Position numbers and translations under genes: made by a program
The notes under the pieces: model-generated
Told to the model about the DNA's origin: nothing
Databases searched by the model: none
The model's input: the letters and a program-made list of their open reading frames with translations, nothing else
From: an uncultured Paracoccaceae bacterium
GTDB taxonomy: Bacteria; Pseudomonadota; Alphaproteobacteria; Rhodobacterales; Rhodobacteraceae
Assembly: GCA_947489445.1 (NCBI GenBank)
Contig: CANLDN010000001.1
Coordinates: 310,001-374,000, forward strand
DNA: 64,000 nt
Direction: 5' to 3'
In this document: in pieces, positions 1 through 8,525 of the stretch
Position numbering within the stretch: position 1 is the stretch's first letter
How the letters are laid out: every line of letters begins with the position of its first letter

Positions 1-381
1 CGCGATGATCCACCACCCGAACTGGTCATTCAGCCACTGGACCCATGGCTGGATCAGGTCGTGCTGCCTTTGGTCATTCATTCATTTGGAGGGGGCAGAC
101 CGGGACCTGATCTGGATGGCTTAGATGGCGAAATCACTTGTCATTACAGGGTGTTACCGCTCTTTTACGCACGCGGCACGGATGATCAGATTGCCGCCGT
201 TGAAAAGGTGGCCGCGCCCAACAAGGTCAAGAAGCTGCTAAAGCAACACGAACCGTTCAAGCGCATGGTTTATCAGGGCCGCGGTCGGAAAGTGCGCGCC
301 CTTTTTGACCAGAACAACCTGCCCCGGCATGAAAAAGCGTTAAGAAATAAGATCAAGGCGGCTGGTTTTTGGATGCGTTAG
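1..381 (+). CDS. Partial protein of unknown function (C-terminal part)
   Basis: The reading frame is open from the first base and ends at TAG 379-381, so the true start lies upstream of the window. About 126 residues are visible. The GTG at 61 is in frame but is probably not the start, because the frame upstream already reads as sensible protein. The C-terminus is rich in Lys and Arg and ends in a basic helix-like stretch (HEKALRNKIKAAGFWMR). I do not recognise a family. Bases 382-559 between it and the next gene hold no gene that I can support. Confidence 0.6.
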   Translation, partial: RDDPPPELVIQPLDPWLDQVVLPLVIHSFGGGRPGPDLDGLDGEITCHYRVLPLFYARGTDDQIAAVEKVAAPNKVKKLLKQHEPFKRMVYQGRGRKVRALFDQNNLPRHEKALRNKIKAAGFWMR

Positions 382-559
382 GGGTGTTGCGTGCCCCCCA
401 CCGCACGGTCGCAACGCACCGTGTCTGCCGAATCGTAGGTTAACGCCTGTTTTTCATGGGCAAAGTGCTGTCGGCATCGCGTCGGACAAGCGTCGGCAAA
501 ACGTCGGCCTTTTGTCGGGCATTTTCGCGATTAAGCATGCGTGCGGTGGCGCAACCAGT

Positions 560-1237
560 TTATGCAAGATTAAGCCCGGTCATGTAGTCTTCGATCATCT
601 TTCCGGGCGTGTCTACGAACCGGTATCCTGTCGCATGGCAGCTGTTAATCCGGTCGATGCGAAAGACCCGAAAGGCATCGCGCTGTTCGCACCAAGCCGT
701 GCAAGTCCAGACCTGCCCCCAGTATTCGGTTTGCAGGGGCCATATGACCCGCTGGCTGTGCCTGCCCGCAAGCGATGTATAATCAAGCCGCAGCTTTGAC
801 CGTTCCCGGATGGCCTGCCGGATCAATGGCATATGCTGAAAGCCAAGTCGCCCCTGAACGAAGGGATAGATCCCAAAGCCCCAATTCTTGGGTGCATTGC
901 GCCTGTTTGATGCGGTTTCGGCCACTTTGGATAGCAACGTGCCCGACGCCGTTTTAAGTTCATCATCCGCAACCTGCCCCACGATGGCCATACCAAGGTG
1001 GAGCGCTTCGAGTTCCGTCAGAGACAAGCTGAGAGGCGGCAGGAAGACAGGTTCGCGCAGCATGTAGCCGACCCCGCGTTCGCCATCGACAGGCACACCG
1101 GACGAGGCAAGCGTGTCCATGTCGCGATAGATGGTCCTTAGCGAGACGTTCAATTGGTCAGCCAGATCGCGCGCCAGATGCAGGCGACCGTCTTTAATGA
1201 TTTCGATGATGTCGGCCAGACGGTCGCTGCGGCGCAT
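560..1237 (-). CDS. YafY-type transcriptional regulator (HTH_11 + WYL domain)
   Basis: A 225-residue DNA-binding regulator. The N-terminus (about residues 1-60: RSDRLADII, LNVSLRTIYRDMDTL, GERGVGYML) is the winged helix typical of YafY/DeoR-like WYL proteins. The C-terminal half (about 130-205) fits a WYL effector-sensing domain, with the usual pattern of lengthy beta segments and a W-Q-C-R-F-R-D-R core. The start has AAGG a few bases upstream. It lies 6 bp after the small barrel protein gene, so the two form an operon read from 1549. A perfect palindrome just upstream of that operon is a likely autoregulatory operator. The ligand is unknown. Confidence 0.88.
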   Translation of the reverse strand: MRRSDRLADIIEIIKDGRLHLARDLADQLNVSLRTIYRDMDTLASSGVPVDGERGVGYMLREPVFLPPLSLSLTELEALHLGMAIVGQVADDELKTASGTLLSKVAETASNRRNAPKNWGFGIYPFVQGRLGFQHMPLIRQAIRERSKLRLDYTSLAGRHSQRVIWPLQTEYWGQVWTCTAWCEQRDAFRVFRIDRINSCHATGYRFVDTPGKMIEDYMTGLNLA

Positions 1238-1243
1238 GATGCC

Positions 1244-1549
1244 TTAGTTCTCTGCTATTTCCAGTTCTGTGTGGTGCATGCTGACAGTTGCAACATCGAT
1301 TGCCTGCATGCAGGGACCCAATGCCGGGACCGACGCTATGGCGGCAGCCGCATCCTTTGCATCTTTCATTGTGGCCCATTCAATATGTTCAATCCACAGC
1401 CCGTCGTCGCCACAGGACAGGCGGCGCGCGATAAAGCCGGGACGCGATTTGGCAAAATCGGTAATGGCGGTGGCAGATTTCGCGAAGTCATCGCGGCTGA
1501 AACCGGGGTTGAGTTTGAAGGTGACGGTTTCAATGACGTGTTTGGGCAT
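1244..1549 (-). CDS. Small dimeric alpha/beta-barrel-like protein
   Basis: A 101-residue soluble protein that starts MPKHVIETVTFKL. The pattern of a beta strand, a helix with DFAKSRPGFIARRLSCGDDG, and a second strand with WIEHIEWATM is that of the dimeric ferredoxin-like barrel proteins (Dabb, antibiotic-monooxygenase and similar). No catalytic motif can be assigned. AAAGGA precedes the ATG by 8 bases. It is the first gene of a two-gene operon with a WYL regulator, an arrangement common for small detoxification or stress proteins controlled by a YafY-type regulator. The exact family and the function are inference. Confidence 0.75.
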   Translation of the reverse strand: MPKHVIETVTFKLNPGFSRDDFAKSATAITDFAKSRPGFIARRLSCGDDGLWIEHIEWATMKDAKDAAAAIASVPALGPCMQAIDVATVSMHHTELEIAEN

Positions 1550-1595
1550 CGTGTCGGTCCTTTGATTACAGTTGACCCATCATCATTACCCCGCC

Positions 1596-1620
1596 CCAAC
1601 TGACAGAAGCTGTCAGTTGG
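1596..1620. promoter_or_regulatory. Perfect 11-bp inverted repeat, probable operator of the WYL-regulator operon
   Basis: The arms CCAACTGACAG and CTGTCAGTTGG flank AAG. The site lies 47 bp upstream of the ATG at 1549. On the minus strand it is not followed by a T run, so it looks like a protein-binding site rather than a terminator for the gene that ends at 1642. Binding by the adjacent YafY-type regulator is inferred. Confidence 0.65.
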
Positions 1621-1641
1621 ATACCTTACCCGGACGACTTG

Positions 1642-3582
1642 TTAGAAATGCCGCGAGTAGGAAAACCCGATTTCTGTGGAACGCCCCAATGTGCTGTCGT
1701 CTTCATGCCGCGCGATCAATCTGAAGTCCTGCAATGGGGAACTGCCGATCCGCAGGGCAAAGTCCGATTGTATGCGCGTTTCATCGCCGGCATCTACCGG
1801 CGCGTTGAACGCTGACGACAATGAGAACTGCAATGCATCGTTGATCCGTGCAACGCCCCCTGCCCGCACCCCAAGCTGCGCCTGACGCGGGCCGCTATCC
1901 AACCGACCTTCTGCCATCACATAGGCGACGCCATTGTCAGTCAGTTTGGTCGCGTGTCCATAGCCATATTCGGCGAAAGCCACGATATTGCGATCCTTTG
2001 ACAGGCTTTCACTTTCGGCGCCGAAACGAATGCGCCAGGATGGTTTGTATTCGTAGGGCAGGTTTGTATCCCGCGTCGAGATTGCGGTAATACGCAAGAG
2101 ATCCAACCCTTGTAGAGAGACCTGTCCGTCGCGCAGGATCAACCGTGTATCGCCCATCGACATTTCGGAGAATGGATTGCCCCCGGCGTTCAGCGACAAA
2201 AAATCGGTGAAGACCGGTCTGAGCCGCAATTCGATCCCGTTCCCGGCCCGGCTATTGGACAGATAGGTGATCTGTGCCAGCGATGAGCGGTGCCCTTCAT
2301 GCGGTGGCGTCACGCCGGTATCGCGCCCCAGATCGGTCGCGCCTGCTGGCAATGAAAGCCGCTGGAGCAGGAAAACCTGGTTTAGTTTTCGGATGTCGTC
2401 GTCAGCTTCGCCTTCGGTGCGGGCGCGGATCATGGCGACATAGAGCAACCCGGCCTCGATCACTTTGGTCCGGTCGGTGTCAGTGATATCCGTGCGGCTG
2501 AGATAGGTGGGTGGTTGATAGCCGGTGTCTTTGTTCAATGTAGACCGCACCACCGCTTCCAACGCGGCCTGTTGATCCGCGTTCAGATCATTGTAGGCCG
2601 CCAGGAACATGGTGCTGGGGGCTTTGACCCGTGCGACGCTGGTTACAAGCGGGGTGCCATCCCGATTGGTCTGGTCCATCAATTCGACGAAGACGTCGAT
2701 GGGCATCGACCATGGTTTGCCGTTGAACGCGATATCCTGGCCAGTCACCATCGCGATCAGTTCTGCGAACCGGTAGGCGCAGTTTTTGGACAGGAAGTAG
2801 TAGGTGTTTTCGGCCTGGTACAATTCCCAACTGGATTCGACCAGCAATTGCAGTTGCGGGTCGGTGAGTGTCAGATTGTATTCCCACAGATCCCGGTCCT
2901 GGGATTGCACGTAATTGCCGCGCTGTTCGTAATATTCCACATTGGTGTAGCGCGAGGTGTAGCCGCCGAATAATCCGTTGAGGATATAAACCGCACCGTT
3001 TTCATCGTCGGGCACCACGGCCCCATAATTCAGCGATGTATCCAGCAGGCTACCGCCGACAGGTCGTATCAGATCTGGCGTTGAGAACGTCGCGTTAGAG
3101 GTGAATTTCAGTAGGATATGGCCGTAGAATGTCGCCGGTTCGCCAAGGCTGCCAGAGGCATAGATCAGGGTCGCATCAGTGATCGGCCCGCCGCCGGTCC
3201 ATGCCGTGTAGTCGGTGCAATCGGGTCGGGGGAGGTCCAAATCGCCAAGATGCATTATCACGAACCGCAGTCGCGCGGGAAAGCGGCAAGTGGCGTGGTC
3301 ATTGGCATTTTCGGGAATCGGCTGAAGGGCCGCGGCAATGAAAGCCGCCAGCTCAGCCTCTGGATCGGCATGGCCGGTTTCGGACAGGAAAAAATCGCCC
3401 TGTCGCACATCGCTTTGCGGGGTCCGGCGGGTCGTGTCGTATTGTAGAAGGTTCAGCCAAAGGGGCGATTGCGCCAATTGCATCTGGCGCGCGGTCTGCA
3501 TGTGGGTCGCCACGTCCGCATGGGCGCTGCTGCTGAAAATCGCGCAAAATAGAGCGAGGATGAAAATCCAATAGGCACGCAT
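1642..3582 (-). CDS. Exported DUF4105 (Lnb N-terminal domain-like) protein
   Basis: About 646 residues. A signal peptide (MRAYWIFILALFCAIFSSSAHA) starts at 3582 behind GGAAAG with good spacing. An in-frame ATG at 3597 is less likely, since its upstream bases give no ribosome site and that ATG overlaps the GGAAAG. The middle carries DUF4105 hallmarks: GEPATFYGHILLKF, NGLFGGYTSRYT, YYEQRGNY, LWEYNLTLTD and FLSKNCAYRF, the last giving the His/Cys arrangement proposed for this cysteine-protease-like fold. The C-terminal part is a beta-rich region ending in RHF, suggesting an outer-membrane-facing barrel. It follows a DUF3015 gene, a pairing known in other proteobacteria. The substrate is unknown. 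Confidence 0.85.
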   Translation of the reverse strand: MRAYWIFILALFCAIFSSSAHADVATHMQTARQMQLAQSPLWLNLLQYDTTRRTPQSDVRQGDFFLSETGHADPEAELAAFIAAALQPIPENANDHATCRFPARLRFVIMHLGDLDLPRPDCTDYTAWTGGGPITDATLIYASGSLGEPATFYGHILLKFTSNATFSTPDLIRPVGGSLLDTSLNYGAVVPDDENGAVYILNGLFGGYTSRYTNVEYYEQRGNYVQSQDRDLWEYNLTLTDPQLQLLVESSWELYQAENTYYFLSKNCAYRFAELIAMVTGQDIAFNGKPWSMPIDVFVELMDQTNRDGTPLVTSVARVKAPSTMFLAAYNDLNADQQAALEAVVRSTLNKDTGYQPPTYLSRTDITDTDRTKVIEAGLLYVAMIRARTEGEADDDIRKLNQVFLLQRLSLPAGATDLGRDTGVTPPHEGHRSSLAQITYLSNSRAGNGIELRLRPVFTDFLSLNAGGNPFSEMSMGDTRLILRDGQVSLQGLDLLRITAISTRDTNLPYEYKPSWRIRFGAESESLSKDRNIVAFAEYGYGHATKLTDNGVAYVMAEGRLDSGPRQAQLGVRAGGVARINDALQFSLSSAFNAPVDAGDETRIQSDFALRIGSSPLQDFRLIARHEDDSTLGRSTEIGFSYSRHF

Positions 3583-3603
3583 TAATGGGCTTTCCAAAGA
3601 AAT

Positions 3604-3627
3604 GGCAGGCGAATTTCTTCGCCTGCC
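3604..3627 (-). terminator. Intercistronic hairpin between the DUF3015 and DUF4105 genes
   Basis: A 10-bp perfect stem (GGCAGGCGAA / TTCGCCTGCC) with a 4-base loop. On the minus strand it is followed by an imperfect T run (ATTTCTTT). It could end part of the transcript of the upstream DUF3015 gene and so lower expression of the DUF4105 gene. Confidence 0.6.
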
Positions 3628-3650
3628 GGGTCACGTGATTATGACGTGAT

Positions 3651-4163
3651 TTAGAAGTTTTCGCAGGTGGTCGCGTAGTCGGTGCGCACAACATCACGCA
3701 GTGCCATGAAATAAGCCTCTGCCTTGGCGCTGTGATCCATTTCGACATAGCTCGCGTCTTGTACCTGTGCGGCCATGTAGTCGCGCAAGTCAGCAACCAC
3801 AGCGGGTTTCACAGACTCGTCGCATGCAATGCCGGTCAGCAATGTGTTGAGGTATTCGCCTTCACCAACAGCCGTGTCCGTGATCAACGGATCATGCGCG
3901 CGCTGGATGAACATGGCTGCGCTCATTGATGTGCCCTGGCAGTTTTCCGGGCTGGACAACGCAGAGGACACGGCCGTCGTGCCGAGATCCCAAATCACGT
4001 TTGAAATAGCCGCGGCTGTGCCATTGTCGGGGAATACGGCGATGCCAATACCGCATTGCTGCCAAGGGTTTACGTTTTCTGGACCCATGCCCTGGGCCGC
4101 AGCAGCGGTTCCCATTGTCATAAGTGTCGCAGCAATCATCGAGATTTTCTTTAGTTCAAGCAC
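3651..4163 (-). CDS. Exported DUF3015-family protein
   Basis: About 170 residues with an N-terminal signal peptide (KKISMIAATLMTMGTAAAAQG). The mature part fits DUF3015: an early GxGIAVFPDNG segment, SNVIWDLGTTAVSSALSSPENC, and a conserved C-terminal C-ENF end. Two tandem GTG codons (4164-4166 and 4161-4163) follow AGGAGACA. The second has the better spacing, so it is chosen. Members are exported proteins of unknown role. It precedes a DUF4105 gene on the same strand with a hairpin between them, so the two probably act in the same envelope process. Confidence 0.8.
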   Translation of the reverse strand: MLELKKISMIAATLMTMGTAAAAQGMGPENVNPWQQCGIGIAVFPDNGTAAAISNVIWDLGTTAVSSALSSPENCQGTSMSAAMFIQRAHDPLITDTAVGEGEYLNTLLTGIACDESVKPAVVADLRDYMAAQVQDASYVEMDHSAKAEAYFMALRDVVRTDYATTCENF

Positions 4164-4299
4164 CACTGTCTCCTGGAATAGAGTGTTTTATAATCAGGCC
4201 GCGTCAGCGACCTTCGGAAAAGTTATTTCAAGACTGTAACATACGCCAGCCTTAATTTTGATTATGGGTGTTGAATTCTCAACCTGTGCGCGCTGGCAG

Positions 4300-4315
4300 G
4301 TGGGCAATCGCCCAC
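4300..4315 (-). terminator. Weak hairpin after the ankyrin gene
   Basis: Stem GTGGGC / GCCCAC with a 4-base loop, beginning 9 bases after the stop of the ankyrin-repeat gene on the minus strand. There is no T run, so termination is only a possibility. Confidence 0.35.
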
Positions 4316-4324
4316 ATGGTCCGG

Positions 4325-6565
4325 TTACCGAAACCAGCGCTGCCAGAACCAGAGTGATGCGCGATCAAGTTCTTCGAACCGGGCGCGTTTTACCGGATCA
4401 GTGACCCGATCCAATGCGATGTCCAGTGGCATTTGCCCAGCATTGTTGCGGACGTTGAAATCAGCGTCGCGTTCGAACAAAAGCCTTAAAATATACTGGT
4501 TCAGATCATTTCCGCGCAGTGCCAGATGGTGCAGCGGCGTCTGTCCATCGTTATCGGCAATATTCGGATTGGCCCCGTAGACCCGCAACAGATGTTCCGC
4601 GACTTGGTCGTGTCCGTTTCGGATGGCAACCGCGAGCGGTGTCAGCCCGGTAGGATCTTGCAATTGAGGATTGGCCCCTTGTGCAATCAAAAGAGCCAGA
4701 ACTTCCTTGTCCCGCCCCCGAGATGCGGCAAGAAAAATCGGCGAATGCCCGTTCTGGTCCAGCATATTGATCGCGGTTTGATCGGGAATCAGCGCCTCTG
4801 TTATCGCCAGATAGAGGTTCAACGCTGCTTGCGGATCATATTGTGCCACTGCCTGGCTGTTGAATTCGTCAAGCGCGTCCTGAATTTGTGTGTCAATTTC
4901 ACCGCCCGGCGCGCCTGTCGTGACGACAATCTGGGGTATGGTTGTTTGTTCATGCTCTGGCGCGTTATCACCCAGCCAGATATGAAGCGGCAGACGGCCA
5001 GCAGCGTCCGCCACACTAGGGTCTGCACCGTTTTCAAGAAGATAACTTACCAGTCGATAAACCGTATAGTGTTTGGTCTTTCCCAAAGCCATGTGCAGGG
5101 GCGTTGTCCCTGCTGCATCAGGCGTATTCGGATTTGCACCCAGCCCGAGGAAATCGCGGACCTCGGTCGAAAACACGCCCTCTTCTGTTTCTTCAATCAG
5201 CATGTGCAGCATGGTCTTCCCCTGCGCATCAGTTGCGTCGAGGTCGATTGCAAATGCTTCCACCATTGCTTCGGACATGGACTTGCTGGTGCGCAGAGCG
5301 ACACCCCAGGGTGTCAAACCCGCGTTATTGGCGCGATGGGGGTTTGACCCGGCGGCGGCGAATGCGCCCAATATGTCGCGTGCATTATCGTCGTAGATGT
5401 TCCTGTCAACCGCGCTCATCAAAGCGGTGTTGCCATCGTTATCAGGGCTGTCATGGGGCACACCAGCAGCAATGAGCTGGTCAAAGATCGCGTTCTTCTG
5501 ACCGTAGCAACGGGGAACATGATGCAGCAGGGTTTCGCCGTTTGGTCCGCTTGCAACCGGATCGGCACCCAACCCAACCAGCATTTCCATTTTTTCAGGA
5601 TCGCACATCGCATATCGAAGCGTCGAAAACCGATCTGCGGTGTTGTCGCCCAGCGTCATTCCAACGGCCAATAAATCAGGTAGAACCTCTTGCCAACGAC
5701 TTCTGCTGAGGGCCAGATCAATTGGCCGACGTCCATCATCCGTCTTTGCGTTGACGTCGCCGCCCCCCGCGATCAGATCCCGGATCAGGTCTATGTCCTG
5801 ACTGCCGCTGGCGACCTCATGCAATGGTGTGTGGCCACGGTCATCCGGCATATTCACGTCGCCACCGTTTTCCAGAAGGAACCGAACGATATCAGGGTTT
5901 TGTACGTGATCTGTGGCGCGTTGAAACAGCGTCACACCATCGCCCGGCACAAAGGTTGGATCGGCACCAGCTGCGATCAGCGAAAAGAAAGTACGATGGA
6001 TGCTTTCCTTTAACTCTTCATAGCCACGCTCGCTTGCCGTGTGCGGGTCGCGTCTGGTCCATGTGACGGTATGTGCGAGCGGCGTCATGCCATCATATTC
6101 CGGGTTCGGGTCCACCCCAAGATCAAGCAGGAACGCAACCGTATCCGCCTGACGTGATTTTGCTGCCATATGTAGCGGCGAGAACGCATTTTCGTAGGGT
6201 TCCTGCGTCTGCGCACCCGCATCGACCAAAAGTGCAAGCACATCGGTTTCGCGTGACGCCCAGACCGCCCGCAGGAACGGTGTTGCGTTCTGACCATCCT
6301 TCACATTCAGATCTGCGCCAGCATCAATCATTGCAGTGATTGCGCCCAGGTCTGCTGCATCAACTACCAGCTGATGAAAGACGGTCCATTCTTCTTCGCC
6401 AAATGTTTCGGTCAGTGACGCGCCCTGTTCCAGACAGTCCGTTACGATCTCAGCGGTAGCCGCTTTCGCAAAATCGAGCGTGCCCCAGCCTTCGCATAAT
6501 GATTGGGCCTGCGCCGAGGTTGCCAGCAGGCCTGAGGTGATCAAACAGATGAATAGGCGGCGCAT
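4325..6565 (-). CDS. Exported ankyrin-repeat protein
   Basis: 746 residues. A signal peptide (MRRLFICLITSGLLATSAQAQ) is followed by about 16-18 ankyrin-type repeats running to the C-terminus. Clear examples are DGMTPLAHTV, RGHTPLHEVAS, DGNTALMSAV, AGTTPLHMALG, NGHSPIFLAASRGRDKEVL and DGQTPLHHLALRGN. Many repeats carry the G-A-D-x-N/P turn. Four cysteines (mature N-terminus and mid-repeat) could form disulfides in the periplasm. Such proteins are binding scaffolds with no catalytic site. CAGGA precedes the start by 6 bases. It ends about 160 bp upstream of the DUF3015 gene on the same strand, so a shared envelope role is possible but not shown. Confidence 0.9.
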   Translation of the reverse strand: MRRLFICLITSGLLATSAQAQSLCEGWGTLDFAKAATAEIVTDCLEQGASLTETFGEEEWTVFHQLVVDAADLGAITAMIDAGADLNVKDGQNATPFLRAVWASRETDVLALLVDAGAQTQEPYENAFSPLHMAAKSRQADTVAFLLDLGVDPNPEYDGMTPLAHTVTWTRRDPHTASERGYEELKESIHRTFFSLIAAGADPTFVPGDGVTLFQRATDHVQNPDIVRFLLENGGDVNMPDDRGHTPLHEVASGSQDIDLIRDLIAGGGDVNAKTDDGRRPIDLALSRSRWQEVLPDLLAVGMTLGDNTADRFSTLRYAMCDPEKMEMLVGLGADPVASGPNGETLLHHVPRCYGQKNAIFDQLIAAGVPHDSPDNDGNTALMSAVDRNIYDDNARDILGAFAAAGSNPHRANNAGLTPWGVALRTSKSMSEAMVEAFAIDLDATDAQGKTMLHMLIEETEEGVFSTEVRDFLGLGANPNTPDAAGTTPLHMALGKTKHYTVYRLVSYLLENGADPSVADAAGRLPLHIWLGDNAPEHEQTTIPQIVVTTGAPGGEIDTQIQDALDEFNSQAVAQYDPQAALNLYLAITEALIPDQTAINMLDQNGHSPIFLAASRGRDKEVLALLIAQGANPQLQDPTGLTPLAVAIRNGHDQVAEHLLRVYGANPNIADNDGQTPLHHLALRGNDLNQYILRLLFERDADFNVRNNAGQMPLDIALDRVTDPVKRARFEELDRASLWFWQRWFR

Positions 6566-6616
6566 GTTAAATCCTGTTGGAAAGAATTGCGTAAAGGTGT
6601 TGGCAGTCAGTGCGGT

Positions 6617-7036
6617 TCAGCCACTTTTTGCGAAGACCCCGCTGCTGTCCGCAAACCCTTTGACCTCGATCGGGTTGCCGGATGGATCACGGAAAAACAT
6701 CGTCCATTGTTCGCCCGCCTCACCTTTGAACCGAACGGAGGGTGCAATGATGAAATCGGTTTGCCGCTCTTCCAGCCGGCCTGCCAATACGTTCCAATCG
6801 TCCAAGGGAAGCACAACCCCGAAATGCGGCATTGGTACCATGTGATCGCCGACCTTGCCGGTGGGTTTGTTGGCGAAAGGTTCGCCCAAATGCAAGCTGA
6901 GCTGGTGCCCGAAAAAGTCGAAATCGACCCAGGTGTCGGTGGACCGCCCTTCGGTGGCCCCCAATGCGCCGGAATAGAATTCTCGGGCTTCGTCCAAATC
7001 CAAAACATGGAAGGCCAGATGGAAGGGTACGGGCAT
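6617..7036 (-). CDS. VOC-superfamily (glyoxalase-like) protein
   Basis: 139 residues forming a single vicinal-oxygen-chelate module: strand HLAFHVLDLDEAREFYSGALGA at the N-terminus and TMFFRDPSGNPIEVKGF at the C-terminus. The first His (HLAFHV), the mid His (HFGVVL) and the Glu in IEVKGF are plausible metal ligands. A dioxygenase-like or glyoxalase-like dimer is likely. The substrate is unknown. AAGGA precedes the ATG by 7 bases. It is divergent from metY with 87 bp between the starts. Confidence 0.85.
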   Translation of the reverse strand: MPVPFHLAFHVLDLDEAREFYSGALGATEGRSTDTWVDFDFFGHQLSLHLGEPFANKPTGKVGDHMVPMPHFGVVLPLDDWNVLAGRLEERQTDFIIAPSVRFKGEAGEQWTMFFRDPSGNPIEVKGFADSSGVFAKSG

Positions 7037-7123
7037 TGCTTTGTCCTTTTTGGCCAGAGCCGTTGAGGGTTTGTGCGTTTCCGCTTACACCGCTGTCCAA
7101 CAGATTTCAAAGGGAGACGAGAA

Positions 7124-8416
7124 ATGACTGACGGTCCAAGTTACGGCTTTGACACACTGCAAATTCACGCAGGCGCCCGCCCTGATCCGGCGACAGGTGC
7201 CCGGCAGGTGCCGATCTATCAGACCACGGCCTATGTGTTTCGCGATGCCGATCATGCGGCCGCACTTTTTAACCTGCAGGAGGTCGGATATATCTACTCC
7301 CGCCTGACAAACCCCACGGTCGCCGCCTTGCAGGAACGGATTGCGACCCTTGAGGGCGGCGTTGGCGGTGTGTGCTGTTCTTCGGGTCATGCGGCCCAGA
7401 TCATGGCGCTGTTTCCCCTGATGCAGCCGGGACGGAATATTGTCGCCTCCAGCCGCTTGTATGGCGGGACGGTCACGCAGTTTTCACAGACGATCAAGCG
7501 CTTTGGCTGGTCGGCGACGTTTGTGGATTTTGACGATCATGACGCGGTGAAGGCTGCGATTGATGATGATACGCGCGCAGTGTTCTGTGAAGCGATTGCA
7601 AACCCGGGTGGACATATTACTGATCTGGATGCGATTTCGGCCATTTCTGATGACGCCGGTATTCCGTTGATCGTGGATAATACATCCGCCACCCCATACC
7701 TGTGCCGCCCGATTGAACATGGGGCGACATTGGTTGTGCATTCGACCACCAAATACCTGACCGGGAACGGCACAGTGACGGGTGGTTGTGTGGTTGATTC
7801 AGGCAAGTTTGACTGGGCCGCGAATGACAAGTTCCCGTCACTGTCCGAGCCGGAGCCGGCCTATCACGGTCTGAAATTCGCCGAGACCTTTGGCCCGCTG
7901 GCGTTCACCTTCCACGGCATTGCCATCGGTCTGCGCGATTTGGGCATGACCATGAACCCGCAAGCCGCCCATTACACGCTGATGGGGATCGAGACGCTAT
8001 CGCTGCGCATGGACCGCCATGTGGAGAACGCGATGAAGATCGCCAAGTGGCTGGAGGATGATCCGCGCACGGATTACGTGACCTATGCCGGTTTGGAGAG
8101 TTCGCCGTATTCCAAGCTGGTGCCGAAGATCTGCCCCAAGGGCGCGGGTGCTTTGTTCACGGTCGCCGTGAAGGGCGGCTATGACGCCTGTATCAAGCTG
8201 GTCGATAGTCTTGAGATTTTCAGCCATGTCGCCAATTTGGGCGATGCGCGCAGTCTGATTATTCACTCTGCCAGCACCACGCACCGCCAGCTGACTGCCG
8301 AACAGCAGGAGGCCGCTGGGGCCGGTCCGGGCATTGTTCGTTTGTCTATCGGGATCGAGGACGCCGATGACCTGATCGCTGATCTGGATCAGGCTTTGGC
8401 CAAGGCCACGGCCTAA
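7124..8416 (+). CDS. metY: O-acetylhomoserine sulfhydrylase (aminocarboxypropyltransferase)
   Basis: 430 residues, usual length for MetY. It is a cytosolic PLP enzyme of the Cys/Met metabolism family that makes homocysteine from O-acetylhomoserine and sulfide. Visible signatures are FDTLQIHAGARPDPATGAR and PIYQTTAYVF at the N-terminus, YSRLTNPT, and the PLP lysine K210 in VVHSTTKYLTGNG. The C-terminal half has LGDARSLIIHSASTTH and IVRLSIGIED. The start at 7124 has GGGAGA 7 bases upstream. The in-frame GTG at 7073 would add 17 poorly protein-like residues. A terminator follows immediately, so it is probably transcribed alone. Confidence 0.94.
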   Translation: MTDGPSYGFDTLQIHAGARPDPATGARQVPIYQTTAYVFRDADHAAALFNLQEVGYIYSRLTNPTVAALQERIATLEGGVGGVCCSSGHAAQIMALFPLMQPGRNIVASSRLYGGTVTQFSQTIKRFGWSATFVDFDDHDAVKAAIDDDTRAVFCEAIANPGGHITDLDAISAISDDAGIPLIVDNTSATPYLCRPIEHGATLVVHSTTKYLTGNGTVTGGCVVDSGKFDWAANDKFPSLSEPEPAYHGLKFAETFGPLAFTFHGIAIGLRDLGMTMNPQAAHYTLMGIETLSLRMDRHVENAMKIAKWLEDDPRTDYVTYAGLESSPYSKLVPKICPKGAGALFTVAVKGGYDACIKLVDSLEIFSHVANLGDARSLIIHSASTTHRQLTAEQQEAAGAGPGIVRLSIGIEDADDLIADLDQALAKATA

Positions 8417-8424
8417 CGATACGG

Positions 8425-8457
8425 AACCCGCCCGCACCCTTGGCGTGGGCGGGTTTC
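8425..8457 (+). terminator. Terminator-like hairpin after metY
   Basis: Arms AACCCGCCC (8425-8433) and GGGCGGGTT (8447-8455) with a 13-base loop that could add further pairs, followed by a short pyrimidine stretch. It begins 8 bases after the metY stop. Confidence 0.7.
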
Positions 8458-8464
8458 TGCTATA

Positions 8465-8505
8465 GTGTTAACCTACGGGGGCAAAACGCGTTTTGCCGTT
8501 AACAC
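8465..8505. promoter_or_regulatory. Nested palindrome upstream of the fusion-protein gene
   Basis: An inner perfect 18-bp palindrome (GGCAAAACG / CGTTTTGCC, 8480-8497) sits inside an outer pair, GTGTTAAC (8465-8472) and GTTAACAC (8498-8505). It ends 20 bp before the chosen start at 8526. It may be an operator or a cruciform-type site in the promoter or leader. No matching regulator is encoded next to it. Confidence 0.5.
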
Positions 8506-8525
8506 CAATGTGATAGATGCATCCT

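Noticed and set aside
512..1603. Plus-strand open frames over the WYL-regulator operon
   Set aside because: They run antisense to well-recognised minus-strand genes, have no ribosome sites and their products are not protein-like.
4526..5347. Long plus-strand open frame across the ankyrin gene
   Set aside because: It mirrors the repeat structure of the minus-strand ankyrin gene in antisense and has cysteine- and arginine-rich, non-protein-like composition.
7037..7123. SAM-II or other SAM riboswitch before metY
   Set aside because: The 87-bp leader lacks the conserved SAM-II pseudoknot sequence and is shared with the divergent VOC gene.
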